A stretch of 64,000 nt of DNA from Actinokineospora iranica (GCF_900101685.1 NZ_FMZZ01000012.1:124001-188000); one strand, 5' to 3'. Numbered from the stretch's first letter, positions 20,872-30,912 are shown. Made by a program: numbers and translations. Notes: a model not told the origin generated them from the sequence alone.

Positions 20872-21771
20872 TCAGACCCGCGTGTCCGGCACGTGGCGGC
20901 CGAGGAAGGCCAGCAGGTCGGGGACGATGCGGCGGTAGAAGCTGTCGCCGTGGCCGCCGGGGCCGGTGTAGGCGACCTCGGGGGAGGCCAGGCGGATGAA
21001 CTTGCGGGTGCCCTCGATGAAGTGGTCCTCGGTACCGCACCAGATGCCGATCGGGGTGCGGCCCAGCTTCTCGACGTTGCGCAGCGGGTCCAGCGACGCC
21101 CACTCGTGGTTGTTCTTGAACGCGCGCCGGGTGCTCATCTCCCGCCACGACGTCAGCAGGCCGGGCGAGATCGCCGCCGCCGCGGCCAGCGGCCTGCCCT
21201 GCTCGTGTCGCCTGCGCGCGTAGAGCAGCGAGCCGAACCCGCCCATCGACACCCCCGCGCACGCGAACGGCGTGCCGGTGGCGTCGCCGAGCCCGCGCTC
21301 GCGCAGCCACCGCGGCACCTCGTCCAGCAGCATGGCCATCGAGTTGTCGCCGACCCGGTTCTCGTGCCAGTAGTTGTCGCCCCCATCCACCGCGACAAAG
21401 GCGAACGGCGGCAGTTCGCCCGAGCGCACGCCCCGCACCAGCGTTCCCGCCAGCCCCGTCGGAGCCGCCCGCCGGGCGCTGCCGCGCAGACCGTGCAGGA
21501 ACAGGCAGACCGGCAGATTCCGGGCGGGCAGCTCACTCGGCAGAATTGTGACGAGGTTCACCTCAGCCCCACGCGCGGCGGAACGCACCCGCTCCACCCG
21601 CACGACCGGCTCAGCCGCTGCGCCGCCACCGACCGCCTTGGCCACCACGTCGAGCATGGGCACGGACCCGGTCAACGCCCCCAACGCGATTCCGGTGGTC
21701 GCGACTCCCGCAGCCCCGGCGATCAACAGCGAGCGCCTGCGCACCAACCGCTCACTTGCCGAGTCCGTCAT
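20872..21771 (-). CDS. Tat-exported alpha/beta-hydrolase-fold esterase
   Basis: 299 residues from ATG 21771, preceded by GGAGGGG. N-terminal twin-arginine leader: RRRSLLIAGAAG (about residues 11-22) and a hydrophobic stretch. The mature part resembles the esterase/antigen-85-like family PF00756: FLHGLRGSARR, the elbow AGVSMGGFGSLLYA (nucleophile Ser), WCGTEDHF (acid), and GGHGDSFY (histidine). Probably an exported carboxylesterase or mycolyltransferase relative; substrate unknown. Confidence 0.83.
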   Translation of the reverse strand: MTDSASERLVRRRSLLIAGAAGVATTGIALGALTGSVPMLDVVAKAVGGGAAAEPVVRVERVRSAARGAEVNLVTILPSELPARNLPVCLFLHGLRGSARRAAPTGLAGTLVRGVRSGELPPFAFVAVDGGDNYWHENRVGDNSMAMLLDEVPRWLRERGLGDATGTPFACAGVSMGGFGSLLYARRRHEQGRPLAAAAAISPGLLTSWREMSTRRAFKNNHEWASLDPLRNVEKLGRTPIGIWCGTEDHFIEGTRKFIRLASPEVAYTGPGGHGDSFYRRIVPDLLAFLGRHVPDTRV

Positions 21772-22422
21772 GGCCCCTCCGTGGTCCCCCCGACTCCACA
21801 GGCGTACCAACGCACACCCGTGGCGCGGCCCCTGGCCGCCCCCGACCACCACATCGTGCGAACCCACCACAACGTTTCGCGTCCCGATGACTTACCGTGC
21901 GCGGATAGCGGGATAACCGTTCCCCCGGATGGTCCAGTAGCCCAGCCGCGCTCACCCACCGTCAGGTTGACGGCAGATCAGCTCGGTGACGAGCAGGCAG
22001 GCGGCGTCCGCCGATTATCAGGTCCCCGGCGGATATCGGCCCAGTGGCGGTGCCGTGCCCGACCGCAGACCGTCTCCCACCACCAACCCGACGTCGGTAA
22101 GCACCGCCGACGTGAACCAACACCACCACCACCTCACCCACTACCCCGACAATCGGCCAGCGCCCCCGGCCGACCACGCCGCCACCGCGGCCTGAACCCG
22201 CCCCAGTCTGGCAGTTGGTGGGCACGGTTGACGGGGTTCGACCTGCTGGGCCACCACCATCGCGGCCTGATGCCCGCCAGCAACCTGCCTGTCGGGTGCC
22301 CGTGGTCGATCGACCAACCGGAGCACGCAGCCTTCGCGGCCTGAACCCGTTCTGGCCTGGCGATCGATAAGCACCACCGATCGCCCTGACCCGTCGTCGA
22401 ATCGTCGTGTCGGCGGCAGGCG
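21772..22422. other. Intergenic region without a supported gene
   Basis: 650 bases. ORFs on both strands are low-complexity shadows. Two hairpins share the loop start TAAGCACC: CGTCGG/CCGACG at 22092-22112 and GCGATCG/CGATCGC at 22360-22384; GCGGCCTGAACCCG occurs twice (about 22190 and 22338). It looks like decayed, internally repeated non-coding DNA. Confidence 0.6.
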
Positions 22423-23604
22423 TCAGCCCGCGATGACGGCGCGGTTCCGCAGGTCGGCGATCTTGTCGTCCGGGTAGCCGAGCCAGGTCAGCACGGCCGC
22501 GGTGTGCTCGCCGAGGGCGGGCACGGCGGCCGGGTCCCAGCCCCAGGCGTCCGCGTCCACCGGCGGGCGCAGCATCGGGACCTCGACCCCGCCCGGCACC
22601 GGCACCGCCGACCACCGGTCCCGCGCGACCAGCTGCGGATGCTCGGGCAACTCGGCCACGCTGCGCGTGCGGGCGGCGGGGACATCGGCCCGGTCCAGCG
22701 CCGCCAGCAGGTCGTCCGCGGCGACGGCATCGAAGAACGGCTGCAACCGCGCGTGCAACTCGGCTCGGCGCGCCACCCGGTCGGCGACCGTGCGGAACCG
22801 TGGCTCCTCGGCCAAGCCCGGATCGACCACCTCGCACAGCCGCCGCCACTGACCGTCGTTCTGCACCGCGAGGTGGATCGTCTCCCCGCCCGCGCACGCG
22901 AACGGGCCGTACGGCGCGATCGTCGGGTGGTGGGCGCCGTGCCGCAGCGGCGCGCGCCCGGTGCCATGGGCGTAGAGCGCGGGCTGGTGCATCCACTCGG
23001 CCAACGCCTCCATGAGCGTCAGCCGCAGCGTCGCGCCCTCGCCGGTCCGCCCCCGCCGCACCAGGGCCGCGAGCACCGCCGCGTGCAACTGCACCCCCGC
23101 GGCGATGTCGGCCACCGAGATGCCCGCCCTCGCCATCGCGTCACCGTCACCGGTGCTCGCGACTAACCCCGTTTCGGACTGGATAAGAGCGTCGAACGCC
23201 TTCCGGTCGCTGTAAGGGCCGCCCTCGCCATAAGAGGACAGTTCAGCCACCACGAGACCAGGATTGGCCGCCCGCAAGCTCTCCGCGTCCAAGCCGAGCC
23301 TGCGAGCCGCCGCCGGCGACAGATTGCACAGCACGACATCGGCGCGGCCTGCCAGCGCGGTCACCACCGCGGCCCCGTCGGGGTGCTTGAGGTCCAGCGC
23401 CACCGACTCCTTGCCGACGTTGGTCCACGCGAAGTAGCTCGACACCTCGCCGCACGACCGGTCGTAGTGCCGGGCGAAGTCGCCGCCGCCCGGCCGCTCG
23501 ACCTTGATCACCCGCGCGCCCAGGTCGGCCAGCAACCGGGCCGCGTAGGGCACCGCCACCGCCTGCTCCAGGCTGACCACCACCACGCCGTCGAGCGGCT
23601 TCAC
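22423..23604 (-). CDS. CaiB/BaiF-type CoA-transferase
   Basis: 393 residues, GTG start. Class III CoA-transferase moving CoA between carboxylic acids. N-terminal [39 protein letters not shown] and the [13 protein letters not shown] region (with the catalytic aspartate of this family) are clear. Its GTG overlaps the fdhD stop (4 bases shared), so the two genes are coupled. Family relatives include formyl-CoA:oxalate CoA-transferase, which would fit a formate theme with fdhD, but specificity is inference. Confidence 0.88.
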   Translation of the reverse strand: MKPLDGVVVVSLEQAVAVPYAARLLADLGARVIKVERPGGGDFARHYDRSCGEVSSYFAWTNVGKESVALDLKHPDGAAVVTALAGRADVVLCNLSPAAARRLGLDAESLRAANPGLVVAELSSYGEGGPYSDRKAFDALIQSETGLVASTGDGDAMARAGISVADIAAGVQLHAAVLAALVRRGRTGEGATLRLTLMEALAEWMHQPALYAHGTGRAPLRHGAHHPTIAPYGPFACAGGETIHLAVQNDGQWRRLCEVVDPGLAEEPRFRTVADRVARRAELHARLQPFFDAVAADDLLAALDRADVPAARTRSVAELPEHPQLVARDRWSAVPVPGGVEVPMLRPPVDADAWGWDPAAVPALGEHTAAVLTWLGYPDDKIADLRNRAVIAG

Positions 23605-24422
23605 GCGATCCTCCCGTCGCCGGTGTAGATGTTCATGGTGTCGCCACGCAGGAATCCGACCAGTGTCATTCCTTGTTCCTCGGCGAGGTCGACCGCCAGC
23701 GACGACGGCGCGGACACCGCCGCCAGCACCGGAACCCCGGCCATCGCGGCCTTCTGCGCCAACTCGAACGACGCCCGCCCTGACACCAACAGGACAGTCC
23801 CGCTAAGAGGGACGCGGCCCGCCAAGAGCGCCCAACCGAGCACCTTGTCGACAGCGTTGTGTCTACCGACGTCCTCGCGGACTACCAGCGGCTCACCGTC
23901 CGCGGTGAACAGACCCGCGCCGTGCAGCCCGCCGGTGCTGTCGAACACCTTCTGCCGCGCGCGCAGCACTTCTGGAAGCGCGCCCAGCACCGACGGCGAG
24001 ATCCGCACCGGGTCGGCGGCTGGGGAGAACCGCGTCTTCAGCCGCACCGCGTCCAGCGCCGCCTTCCCGCACACCCCGCAGGAGGACGTCGTGTAGAAGT
24101 TGCGTTCCACGCCCGCCTCCGGCGGCGGAACGCCCTCGGCGAGCGCGACGTCGAGCACGTTGTAGGTGTTGCGGCCCTCGTCGTCCACACCGTCGCAGTA
24201 CCGGACGATGGAGACGTCGGACCGGTCGCCGATGACGCCCTCGGTCAGCAGGAAACCGTGCACTAGCTCCACGTCGTGGCCGGGCGTGCGCATGGTGACC
24301 GCCAGCGCCCGCCCGCCGACGCGGACCTCCAGCGGTTCCTCGGCGGCCAGCACGTCGGGCCGGGAGCGCCGTCCCGCCGCGGTCAACCGGACCACCGGTT
24401 TGCGTACCGTCACCCGTCCCAT
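23601..24422 (-). CDS. fdhD: Formate dehydrogenase accessory sulfurtransferase
   Basis: 273 residues. Transfers sulfur to the molybdenum cofactor of formate dehydrogenase-like enzymes. Motifs: [24 protein letters not shown], the cysteine site [12 protein letters not shown], and [16 protein letters not shown] (as [12 protein letters not shown]). TAGGCT six bases before the ATG suggests a leaderless transcript. The likely client is the FdhF/YdeP enzyme about 3 kb away. Divergent from the SDR gene. Confidence 0.95.
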   Translation of the reverse strand: MGRVTVRKPVVRLTAAGRRSRPDVLAAEEPLEVRVGGRALAVTMRTPGHDVELVHGFLLTEGVIGDRSDVSIVRYCDGVDDEGRNTYNVLDVALAEGVPPPEAGVERNFYTTSSCGVCGKAALDAVRLKTRFSPAADPVRISPSVLGALPEVLRARQKVFDSTGGLHGAGLFTADGEPLVVREDVGRHNAVDKVLGWALLAGRVPLSGTVLLVSGRASFELAQKAAMAGVPVLAAVSAPSSLAVDLAEEQGMTLVGFLRGDTMNIYTGDGRIA

Positions 24423-24464
24423 GCACCCAGCCTAGGCAACGGTCGGCGCTGCCATGCTGGGGCG

Positions 24465-25262
24465 ATGAGCGAAACAGTTCCCGCCCCTGTCCCCGGCGGC
24501 GCCGTGCCACCCCGGCGAGTCCTGGTGACGGGCGCGTCCGGCGGTGTCGGAGCCGCTGTCGCGCACGCCTTCGCCAGACTCGGCGACCGCGTCGCCCTGC
24601 ACTACTCGGCCAACCCTGATCGCGCCGAGCGCGTGCGCGCTGACCTCCCCGGCGACGGCCACATCGTCGTCGGCGCCGACTTGGCCGACCCGGCGGCGAT
24701 AGCGCGGCTTGTCGAGGACTCGGTAAGCGGTCTCGGCGGGATCGATGTGCTGGTGAACAACGCCGCCGCCCCCACACCGTCCCACCCGCCCGCGGACACC
24801 TCTTACGCGGACTGGGTAGACACCTGGCAGCGCGTTGTCAGCATCAACCTGCTCGGCACGGCCAACCTCACCCACCAGGTCGCGGCTCGGATGATCGCGC
24901 AGGGCACCGGCGGCCGAATCGTCAACATCGGCTCCCGAGGCGCCTTCCGCGGCGAACCGGACCATCCGGCGTACGGGGCAAGCAAGGCGGGCCTGCACTC
25001 CCTCGGACAGTCACTGGCGGTGGCCCTCGCGCCCCATGGAATCGCGGTCACCTCGGTAGCCCCCGGATTCGTGGACACAGACCGGGTGGCGAACCGCCTC
25101 ACCGGCGAACAGGGCCAAGTGATCCGCGCGCAGAGCCCGTTCGACCGGGTCGCCGTGCCGGAGGAGATCGCCGCCGCCGTGGTCTACCTGGCTTCCGGTG
25201 AGGCGTTGTGGGCGTCTGGGGCGATCTTGGACCTGAACGGCGCTTCCTACCTGCGAGCCTAG
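24465..25262 (+). CDS. SDR-family oxidoreductase
   Basis: 265 residues. Rossmann motif TGASGGVG near residue 23, NNAA in VLVNNAAAP, catalytic serine in NIGSRGAF, and Y-G-A-S-K (Tyr/Lys pair). The pattern is a classical NAD(P)-dependent short-chain dehydrogenase/reductase, FabG-like; substrate unknown. ATG at 24465; some sequence upstream is in frame but overlaps the fdhD promoter region. Confidence 0.9.
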   Translation: MSETVPAPVPGGAVPPRRVLVTGASGGVGAAVAHAFARLGDRVALHYSANPDRAERVRADLPGDGHIVVGADLADPAAIARLVEDSVSGLGGIDVLVNNAAAPTPSHPPADTSYADWVDTWQRVVSINLLGTANLTHQVAARMIAQGTGGRIVNIGSRGAFRGEPDHPAYGASKAGLHSLGQSLAVALAPHGIAVTSVAPGFVDTDRVANRLTGEQGQVIRAQSPFDRVAVPEEIAAAVVYLASGEALWASGAILDLNGASYLRA

Positions 25263-25814
25263 GCACTTCCCCTTCGTGGTGGCCCTGTGGGCTGGGCTGG
25301 GTGTGTGGCGTAGCCACGCCAGGGTGTGGCATGGCCTGGCGCGAGGCCGTATGCGTGCGACACCTACGTGTTCGGTGGCCGGGGTGGATGCCCGGTGGTC
25401 ATTGACACGCAGCATCCGCGCCGTGCTGGACGCCCGTGCGTTGAGCGTCGGTGACGTGCGGGAACCAGGGCGTGTTGTGACGTTGTTGGCGGTGGCGGGT
25501 AACTGACGGGTGCGGCGGCTATTGGCAACGGTGCCGTAGTGGTGTCGGCGGCGCGCGGGAGGCGGGTGAGTCGATCGGCGCGCGGCGGGGTGAGGTGAGT
25601 GGTGCGCGTGACATCGGCGCGGTGTGGTGAGTGTGCTGGGTGGCCGCGTGGCGAATGGGCGCGGCGTTGAGGGTGTCCTGTGACGGTGCGGCGAGGTCGG
25701 GTGGTGTGGCGTGGCGGTGGATGGTTCGGCCGGGTGCGGTGACAGTTGTGCGGGGCGGTGGTGCGAAGTGACCGGAGGGCGCGGCGGACGGCTGGTGCTG
25801 GTCGGTGGTGGCCG
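25263..25814. other. Intergenic, GTG-rich low-complexity DNA
   Basis: 552 bases with skewed GTG/GGTG composition. Short ORFs exist in several frames (for example a plus frame ending LLAVAGN at 25506) but none has a ribosome binding site or recognisable content. Confidence 0.55.
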
Positions 25815-26117
25815 GTGAGCGGATGGAGCAACCAGCGCGCGGCGCGGAAGGTGGCGTTGGGGTATCTGGTGGTGGTGATCGTGGTTTTCGCCGCGGTCGC
25901 TGTCGTGCTGGCTGTCCTTGACGGGCCGGACGCGTCGTTCGCGCCGGTGGTGGCGGTGGGGGTCACGCTGCCGACGTCGCTGGTGATCGTTCTGCTGCCG
26001 GAGATGGGCGAGCCGTGGAACGGCATCGCTGGCAGTGCTGCGCTTGTCGGCGCGGCCCTGTTCCAGGCGTGGCTGCTGTGGCTGTTCTTCCGTGGTCGGC
26101 GCGGCTTGGCCCAGTGA
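25815..26117 (+). CDS. Small integral membrane protein (SCO4225-like)
   Basis: 100 residues from GTG 25815, with three predicted helices (about residues 13-35, 43-63 and 73-95). The segment DGPDASFAPVVAVGVTLPTSLVIVLLP recalls the SCO4225 family of actinobacterial membrane proteins, though this is from memory and weak. Ribosome binding site poor. Function unknown. Convergent with mycoredoxin across a shared terminator. Confidence 0.6.
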   Translation: MSGWSNQRAARKVALGYLVVVIVVFAAVAVVLAVLDGPDASFAPVVAVGVTLPTSLVIVLLPEMGEPWNGIAGSAALVGAALFQAWLLWLFFRGRRGLAQ

Positions 26118-26136
26118 ACGGACCCTGTGAAAGCCA

Positions 26137-26169
26137 CAGTGGGGGCAGCCCGACGGGCAGCCCCCACTG
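26137..26169. terminator. Bidirectional terminator
   Basis: CAGTGGGGGC / GCCCCCACTG plus an inner GCCC/GGGC separated by one A-A mismatch; three-base loop. It sits between two convergent genes. Confidence 0.8.
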
Positions 26170-26184
26170 GCCTCTGCGAACGGT

Positions 26185-26436
26185 TTAGTTGGTCAACTGG
26201 GCTTTGACCTGCGCGAGGGACGGGTTGGTCAACGCGGTCCCGTTGGGAAAGTGCAGCGTCGGGACGGTCTGGTTGCCGCCGTTGACCCTCATCACGAAGT
26301 CCGCGGCCTCCGGCTTCTCCTCGATGTCCACCTCGACGAACTCGATCCCCTCCGCGTTGAGCTGGGTCTTGAGCCTGCGGCAGAACCCGCACCAAGTGGT
26401 CGAGTACATGGTCAGCGTGGTCGGCGCGGACGACAT
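26185..26436 (-). CDS. mrx1: Mycoredoxin
   Basis: 83 residues from ATG 26436 (GGGAG upstream); the longer ORF adds an unlikely leader. Glutaredoxin-fold enzyme that reduces mycothiol mixed disulfides. Active site C-G-F-C in YSTTWCGFCRRLK, cis-Pro in NQTVPTLHF, and GTALTNPS. The CxxC is usually CGYC; Phe for Tyr is conservative. Supports a mycothiol-producing actinomycete. Confidence 0.93.
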   Translation of the reverse strand: MSSAPTTLTMYSTTWCGFCRRLKTQLNAEGIEFVEVDIEEKPEAADFVMRVNGGNQTVPTLHFPNGTALTNPSLAQVKAQLTN

Positions 26437-27219
26437 CGAAGACACTCCCGGAATAGCTGACGCGAACAACGGACACCTCCATCAACACCCGCCCGAAGAA
26501 GGTCATGCCACCCACGAGTGAGGCGCCCGTCACACCCCCCACTCACCCCCTCGCGCCGACACGCCGTCGACCCAGCACGACGGCCCCACCACTCTGCGCC
26601 AAGCCCGGAAGTGGGCGTGCCACGCCCGCGTGCTGCGCCTAAGCCCGGCGGAAGTGGGTGCGCCGCGCCCGGGTGCTGCGCTTGAGCCCGGAAGTGGGCG
26701 CGCGCCGGTGCTGCGCTTAAGGCCGGCCAAAATGGGTGCGCCCGAGTGCTGCGCCTGAGCCCGGCGGAAGTGGGTGCGCCGCGCCCGCGTGCTGCGCCTA
26801 AGCCCGCAAGTGGGCGCGCCGCGCCCGAGCCCCACCAACCACTTGTGGCAGCCGCGTTCCGCGGCCGCGAGGCGGCAGCCGCGGTTCACTGTGCCGCCAA
26901 CACGTCGCTTGGCGGCACCCTACCGAGACGTGCCGGGACGCTCTGCCCCTGTGCGGCCGCCTGACCAGCTCGCTTTGCGCCCCTGGTCGCCGGACTGTGC
27001 CGCCGGGCGCCGCACCGCCTCCCGCATGGCCGCCGACGCTGACTGACGGCTGCGCAGGACCGCGCCCGCCAAGCCGGGACGAGCGATGTCGAGGCGTGTT
27101 TCGGCGGCGCGGGGTACCTCGATGCTGCGCAAGATCCGGCCGGGCGGGCGGTCGCGGAGTGCTCCGCTTGGGCTGAGGTGGCCCCTCACTGGGCGGGTAC
27201 TCGCTTGGACGGTGGGTGT
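26437..27219. other. Repeat-bearing intergenic region
   Basis: 783 bases without a supported gene. The first part holds a tandem repeat (26594-26830). The rest has only GC-rich open frames without start signals. Confidence 0.6.
26594..26830 (+). repeat. Imperfect tandem repeat, six units of 35-43 bp
   Basis: Each unit runs CTGCGCCTAAGCCCGGCGG, AAGTGGGTGCGCCGCGCCCG, then GTG, with losses in some units. Six copies are seen; units 2 and 5 are nearly identical. A minus-strand frame stays open through it (GLRRSTRARRTHFRRAQAQ-like repeats) but has no start signal. Confidence 0.85.
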
Positions 27220-29601
27220 TCAGGTGCGGGTGTTCGCTCCTTCCTGAGTGGTAGTGGCGGTTGGCGGCGGGGGTGGGTCGTGGGGGTTGGGGACGTGGGG
27301 TTCCAGGCGGACCACCACTGACTTCGAGGTGGGGGTGTTGGAGGTTTCGGCGGTCGAGTCGAGGGGGATCAGGGAGTTGGCTTCGGGGAAGTAGGCCGCG
27401 GCGCAGCCCCGGGCCGTGGAGTAGGCGACGACGCGGAACTTCTCGGCGCGGCGTTCGGGGTGGCCGGTGGGGTCGTTTGGCCATTCGCTGACCAGGTCGA
27501 CCAGTTGGCCGTCGGCGAGGCTCAGGGCGGTGATGTCGGCGGGGTTGACGAAGACGACGCGGCGGCCGTCCTTGACGCCGCGGTAGCGGTCGTCCAGGCC
27601 GTAGATGGTGGTGTTGTACTGGTCGTGGCTGCGCAGCGTTTGCAGGAGCAGCCGACCTGGGGGGACGTGCAGGACGGTCAGGGGGTTCGCGGTGAACATG
27701 GCCTTGCCGGTGCGGGTGCCGGTGAACTCCCGGGAGTCGCGGGGCGCGTGCGGGAGGACGAAGCCGTCCGGGCGGCGGACCTTCTCGTTGTAGGACTCGC
27801 AGCCGGGCACGACTCGGGCGATGCGCTCGCGGATGAGGTCGTAGTCGCCCGCGAAGTCCGCCCACGGCACCGGGTGGTCCGGGCCGAACAGCGCCTCCGC
27901 CAGCCCGCACACGATGCCGACCTCGGACATCAGGTGCTCGGACGCAGGCTCCAGCCTGCCGCGTGAGCGGTGCACCACCGACATCGAGTCCTCGACCGTG
28001 ACGAATTGCTCGCCACCGGCCTGGGTGTCGCGCTCCGTGCGCCCTCGGGTAGGCAGGATCAGCGCCGTGCGCCCGTGCACCACGTGCGACCGGTTCAGTT
28101 TGGTCGAGACATGCACGGTCAACTCGCACGACCGCAGCGCCGCCTCCGTCACCGCCGTGTCCGGCGACGCCGAGGCGAAGTTGCCGCCGATGGCCATGAA
28201 CACCTTCGCCCGCCCGTCGCGCATGGCCCGGATCGCGCTGACCGTGTCGTGGCCAGGTTCGCGGGGCACGCTGATGCCGAACTCGGCCTCCAGCGCCGAC
28301 AGGAACTTCTCGGGCATCTTCTCCCAGATGCCCATCGTCCGGTCGCCCTGCACATTGGAGTGACCGCGCACCGGGCACAGGCCCGCCCCCGGTTTGCCGA
28401 TCATCCCGCGCAGCAGCGCCACGTTCGCGATCTCGCGGATCGTGGGCACCGAGTGCCGGTGCTGGGTCAGCCCCATCGCCCAGCACACGATCGTCCGCTC
28501 GGACTCCGCGAACAGCCGCGCGACGTTCTCGATCTCCGCGCGCGGCAGGCCGGTGGCGGTGTCGACGGCGTCCCAGTCCACCGAGCGGACGTTCTCGGCG
28601 TACTCGGCGAACCCTTGCGTGCAGACATCGACGAACGCCTGGTCGACCACCGTGCCCGGTCGCTCCGCCTCCCAGCGCAGCAGCAGGTGCCCGATCGCCT
28701 GGAACAGCGCCTGGTCGCCGCCGAGCTTGATCTGGCAGAACACATCGGCCAACTCGGTGCCCTTGCCGAGCACGCCGCGCACGTTCTGCGGGTTCTTGAA
28801 CCGCAGCAGCCCCGCCTCGGGCAGCGGGTTGACCGCGACGATCCGCGCGCCCGCGGCCTTGGCCTCTTCCAGCGCGGACAGCATCCGCGGGTGGTTGGTG
28901 CCCGGGTTCTGCCCGACCACCACGACCAGGTCGGCTTTGGCGAAGTCGGCCAAGGTCACCGAGCCCTTGCCGATGCCCGTCGTCTCGGCGAGCGCCGCGC
29001 CGGAGGACTCATGGCACATGTTGCTGCAATCCGGCAGGTTGTTGGTCCCGAAGCCGCGGACCAGCAACTGGTAGAGGAAAGCGGCCTCGTTGCTCGTCCG
29101 GCCGGAGGTGTAGAACACGGCCTCGTCCGGAGTGGACAGCGCGCGCAGGTGCGCCGCGATGAGGTCGAACGCCGCGGCCCACGACACCGGCTCGTAGTGC
29201 GTCGCCTCCGGCCGCAGCACCATCGGGTGCGTGATGCGGCCCTGCTGCCCCAGCCAGTAGTCGGTGCGTTCGGCCAGCTCCGCCACCGGGTGCTCGGCGA
29301 AGAACCGGGGGCCGACGCGCCACCTGGTCGCTTCCTCCGCGACGGCCTTGGCTCCGTTCTCGCAGAACTCGAAGACCTTGCGCTCCGCCCCCTGGGGCTC
29401 GGGCCACGCGCAGCCCGGGCAGTCGAATCCGTCGCGCTGGTTGAGCAGCCGCAGGGTCGTCGCCGTCCGCACCGCGCCCATCTGCTCGACGCCGCGCTTC
29501 AGCGACACGACGACGCCGGGGATGCCCGCGGCCCACCGCTTGGGCGGGGTCACGTCCAGCGCGGACTCGTCGACGTCCTGCTCGGGGGGTTTGCCTGTCA
29601 T
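27220..29601 (-). CDS. FdhF/YdeP-family molybdopterin oxidoreductase
   Basis: 793 residues from ATG 29601 (GTG 29619 gives six more). Large Mo/W-bis-MGD protein of the formate dehydrogenase-like FdhF/YdeP family (TIGR01701 type). Seen: CPGCAWPEP, FCENGAKAVAEEATRWRV, YTSGRTSNEAAFLYQLLVR, DCSNMCHESSG (metal-ligand region), VVVGQNPGTNHPRML, CPVRGHSNVQGDRTMGI and QYNTTIYGLDDRYRG. Real substrate is unknown; several members are linked to acid or formate metabolism. It would need FdhD, encoded nearby. C-terminal tail beyond the conserved core is Pro/Thr-rich. Confidence 0.93.
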   Translation of the reverse strand: MTGKPPEQDVDESALDVTPPKRWAAGIPGVVVSLKRGVEQMGAVRTATTLRLLNQRDGFDCPGCAWPEPQGAERKVFEFCENGAKAVAEEATRWRVGPRFFAEHPVAELAERTDYWLGQQGRITHPMVLRPEATHYEPVSWAAAFDLIAAHLRALSTPDEAVFYTSGRTSNEAAFLYQLLVRGFGTNNLPDCSNMCHESSGAALAETTGIGKGSVTLADFAKADLVVVVGQNPGTNHPRMLSALEEAKAAGARIVAVNPLPEAGLLRFKNPQNVRGVLGKGTELADVFCQIKLGGDQALFQAIGHLLLRWEAERPGTVVDQAFVDVCTQGFAEYAENVRSVDWDAVDTATGLPRAEIENVARLFAESERTIVCWAMGLTQHRHSVPTIREIANVALLRGMIGKPGAGLCPVRGHSNVQGDRTMGIWEKMPEKFLSALEAEFGISVPREPGHDTVSAIRAMRDGRAKVFMAIGGNFASASPDTAVTEAALRSCELTVHVSTKLNRSHVVHGRTALILPTRGRTERDTQAGGEQFVTVEDSMSVVHRSRGRLEPASEHLMSEVGIVCGLAEALFGPDHPVPWADFAGDYDLIRERIARVVPGCESYNEKVRRPDGFVLPHAPRDSREFTGTRTGKAMFTANPLTVLHVPPGRLLLQTLRSHDQYNTTIYGLDDRYRGVKDGRRVVFVNPADITALSLADGQLVDLVSEWPNDPTGHPERRAEKFRVVAYSTARGCAAAYFPEANSLIPLDSTAETSNTPTSKSVVVRLEPHVPNPHDPPPPPTATTTQEGANTRT

Positions 29602-29708
29602 GGCCCCATCGTCTGCCACCGGGCGAGGGTTTGCCAGAAACTATCCACAAGGCTGAAAACCATCCACAGATCAGTGGAGGAGCTTGACGGCGGGGGCAGG
29701 CGGGCGTA

Positions 29709-30689
29709 TTAGGACGGGCAGCCGCTTTCAGCGGGCAGAGCGGCGTTCGGGTCGAAGTATGTGCCGCGGTCCTGCTTCTGCGAGGTGTGGGTCAGACCTT
29801 CGTCGCGGTAAGCGGGGGCAAGAAAGCCCTTCTTATACGCGTCGCACGAGATCGAGTAGCCGTAGCCGCCGACATTGCCGTACCAGAGGCCCTGGCTGCC
29901 CGCGGTCCAGCGGGGGCCGTCGCGCAGGACGTACTCGACGTCGGCGCGCACGACGACCACGAAGTCCATCGGGTCGACGGGCGACGCGGTCGGATCGGCG
30001 GCGAACGCGTAGGCGAAGACGTAGTTGGTGTGCACCACCAGCTCGTCCGGCCCGCCCGCCGCGACGCGCATAGTGCCCTTGACCTTGGGTTCCACGGGGA
30101 GCAGTTCGCTGCCGTCGGCGATCATGCTCACCAACGCCTGGGCTTCCGGCTCGCGGCCGGTGCCGAACAGCGGCTGCAACTGTCTTCGCGCGTCCGGGGC
30201 GAGCAGGCCGAGGTAGCGGCTCGGGTCGTGCCCGCGCAGCAGCGCCGGGTCGAGCCTGCTGGCGATCAGCGTGTCCCGGACGCGCGCGGCGGCCGAGGCC
30301 ACCTCATCGGCGCTGAACTCGCCGATGCGCATGGGCGGCGGCGTCTCGATGCCCGCCGCGCCGTCGGCCCAGGCGGCCGCGGGGGTGCGCTCGAACGGCC
30401 TGCTGAAGTCGACCGCGGGCACCAGCGAGGTCATCTGCTCGCCGCGGCCGTCCGCGGCGCGCTCTTCGGACTTGGCGAACACCCGGTCGAACATGCCCAC
30501 GCCGACCATGAGCATGAGCACGGCCACGATCGCCACCAGCACCATGGACGTGACGAGCCACCGCTCGATCCGGCGCCGCCGGGTCGAGCGCAGCATGGCC
30601 TTCACATCCGCGCGCGCGGATTCGCGCACGCTGCTCCGCCACGCGGCGTCTTGTAACGCTGCGTGATCACCGAACTCGCGATGGTTCAC
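29709..30689 (-). CDS. Single-pass membrane protein, unknown function
   Basis: 326 residues from GTG 30689 with GGGGGG upstream. Cytoplasmic N-terminus with an Arg-rich stop (RSTRRRRIERW), one helix at about residues 44-66, then an extracellular domain of about 260 residues with FVVVVRADVEYVLRDGPRW, GLWYGNVGGYGYSISCDAYKKGF and a final SGCPS; the two cysteines (in ISCDAY and SGCPS) may form a disulfide. Architecture recalls Mce-associated or conjugation-type membrane proteins but I do not recognise the family. Confidence 0.75.
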   Translation of the reverse strand: MNHREFGDHAALQDAAWRSSVRESARADVKAMLRSTRRRRIERWLVTSMVLVAIVAVLMLMVGVGMFDRVFAKSEERAADGRGEQMTSLVPAVDFSRPFERTPAAAWADGAAGIETPPPMRIGEFSADEVASAAARVRDTLIASRLDPALLRGHDPSRYLGLLAPDARRQLQPLFGTGREPEAQALVSMIADGSELLPVEPKVKGTMRVAAGGPDELVVHTNYVFAYAFAADPTASPVDPMDFVVVVRADVEYVLRDGPRWTAGSQGLWYGNVGGYGYSISCDAYKKGFLAPAYRDEGLTHTSQKQDRGTYFDPNAALPAESGCPS

Positions 30690-30912
30690 CGGCCCCCCAA
30701 AGGCGCTCCAGACCCGGCGGGCCGGACTGGTTGAGGTGTCGACTGCCTGGTGCACACCACATCGATTCGGCGAGCGTGGGTGTTAGCAAACAGATCCGTA
30801 CCTCAGCCCGCTCTGCGGTGAACGGCGCCCAACGGCGGACCAACGGTCAGATCGGCGGGCTGTCGTCGCGCAGTGTCACTCGAACGGCCTAAATCGAAAG
30901 GAGGACTCCTGG

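Noticed and set aside
20680-22344. Plus ORF of 554 codons
   Set aside because: Antisense to the Tat esterase and then non-coding sequence; residue content is Arg/Pro-rich noise.
26530-26889. Minus ORF encoding GLRRSTRA-like repeats
   Set aside because: Open only because the tandem repeat length fits; no SD and unit lengths shift frame between copies.
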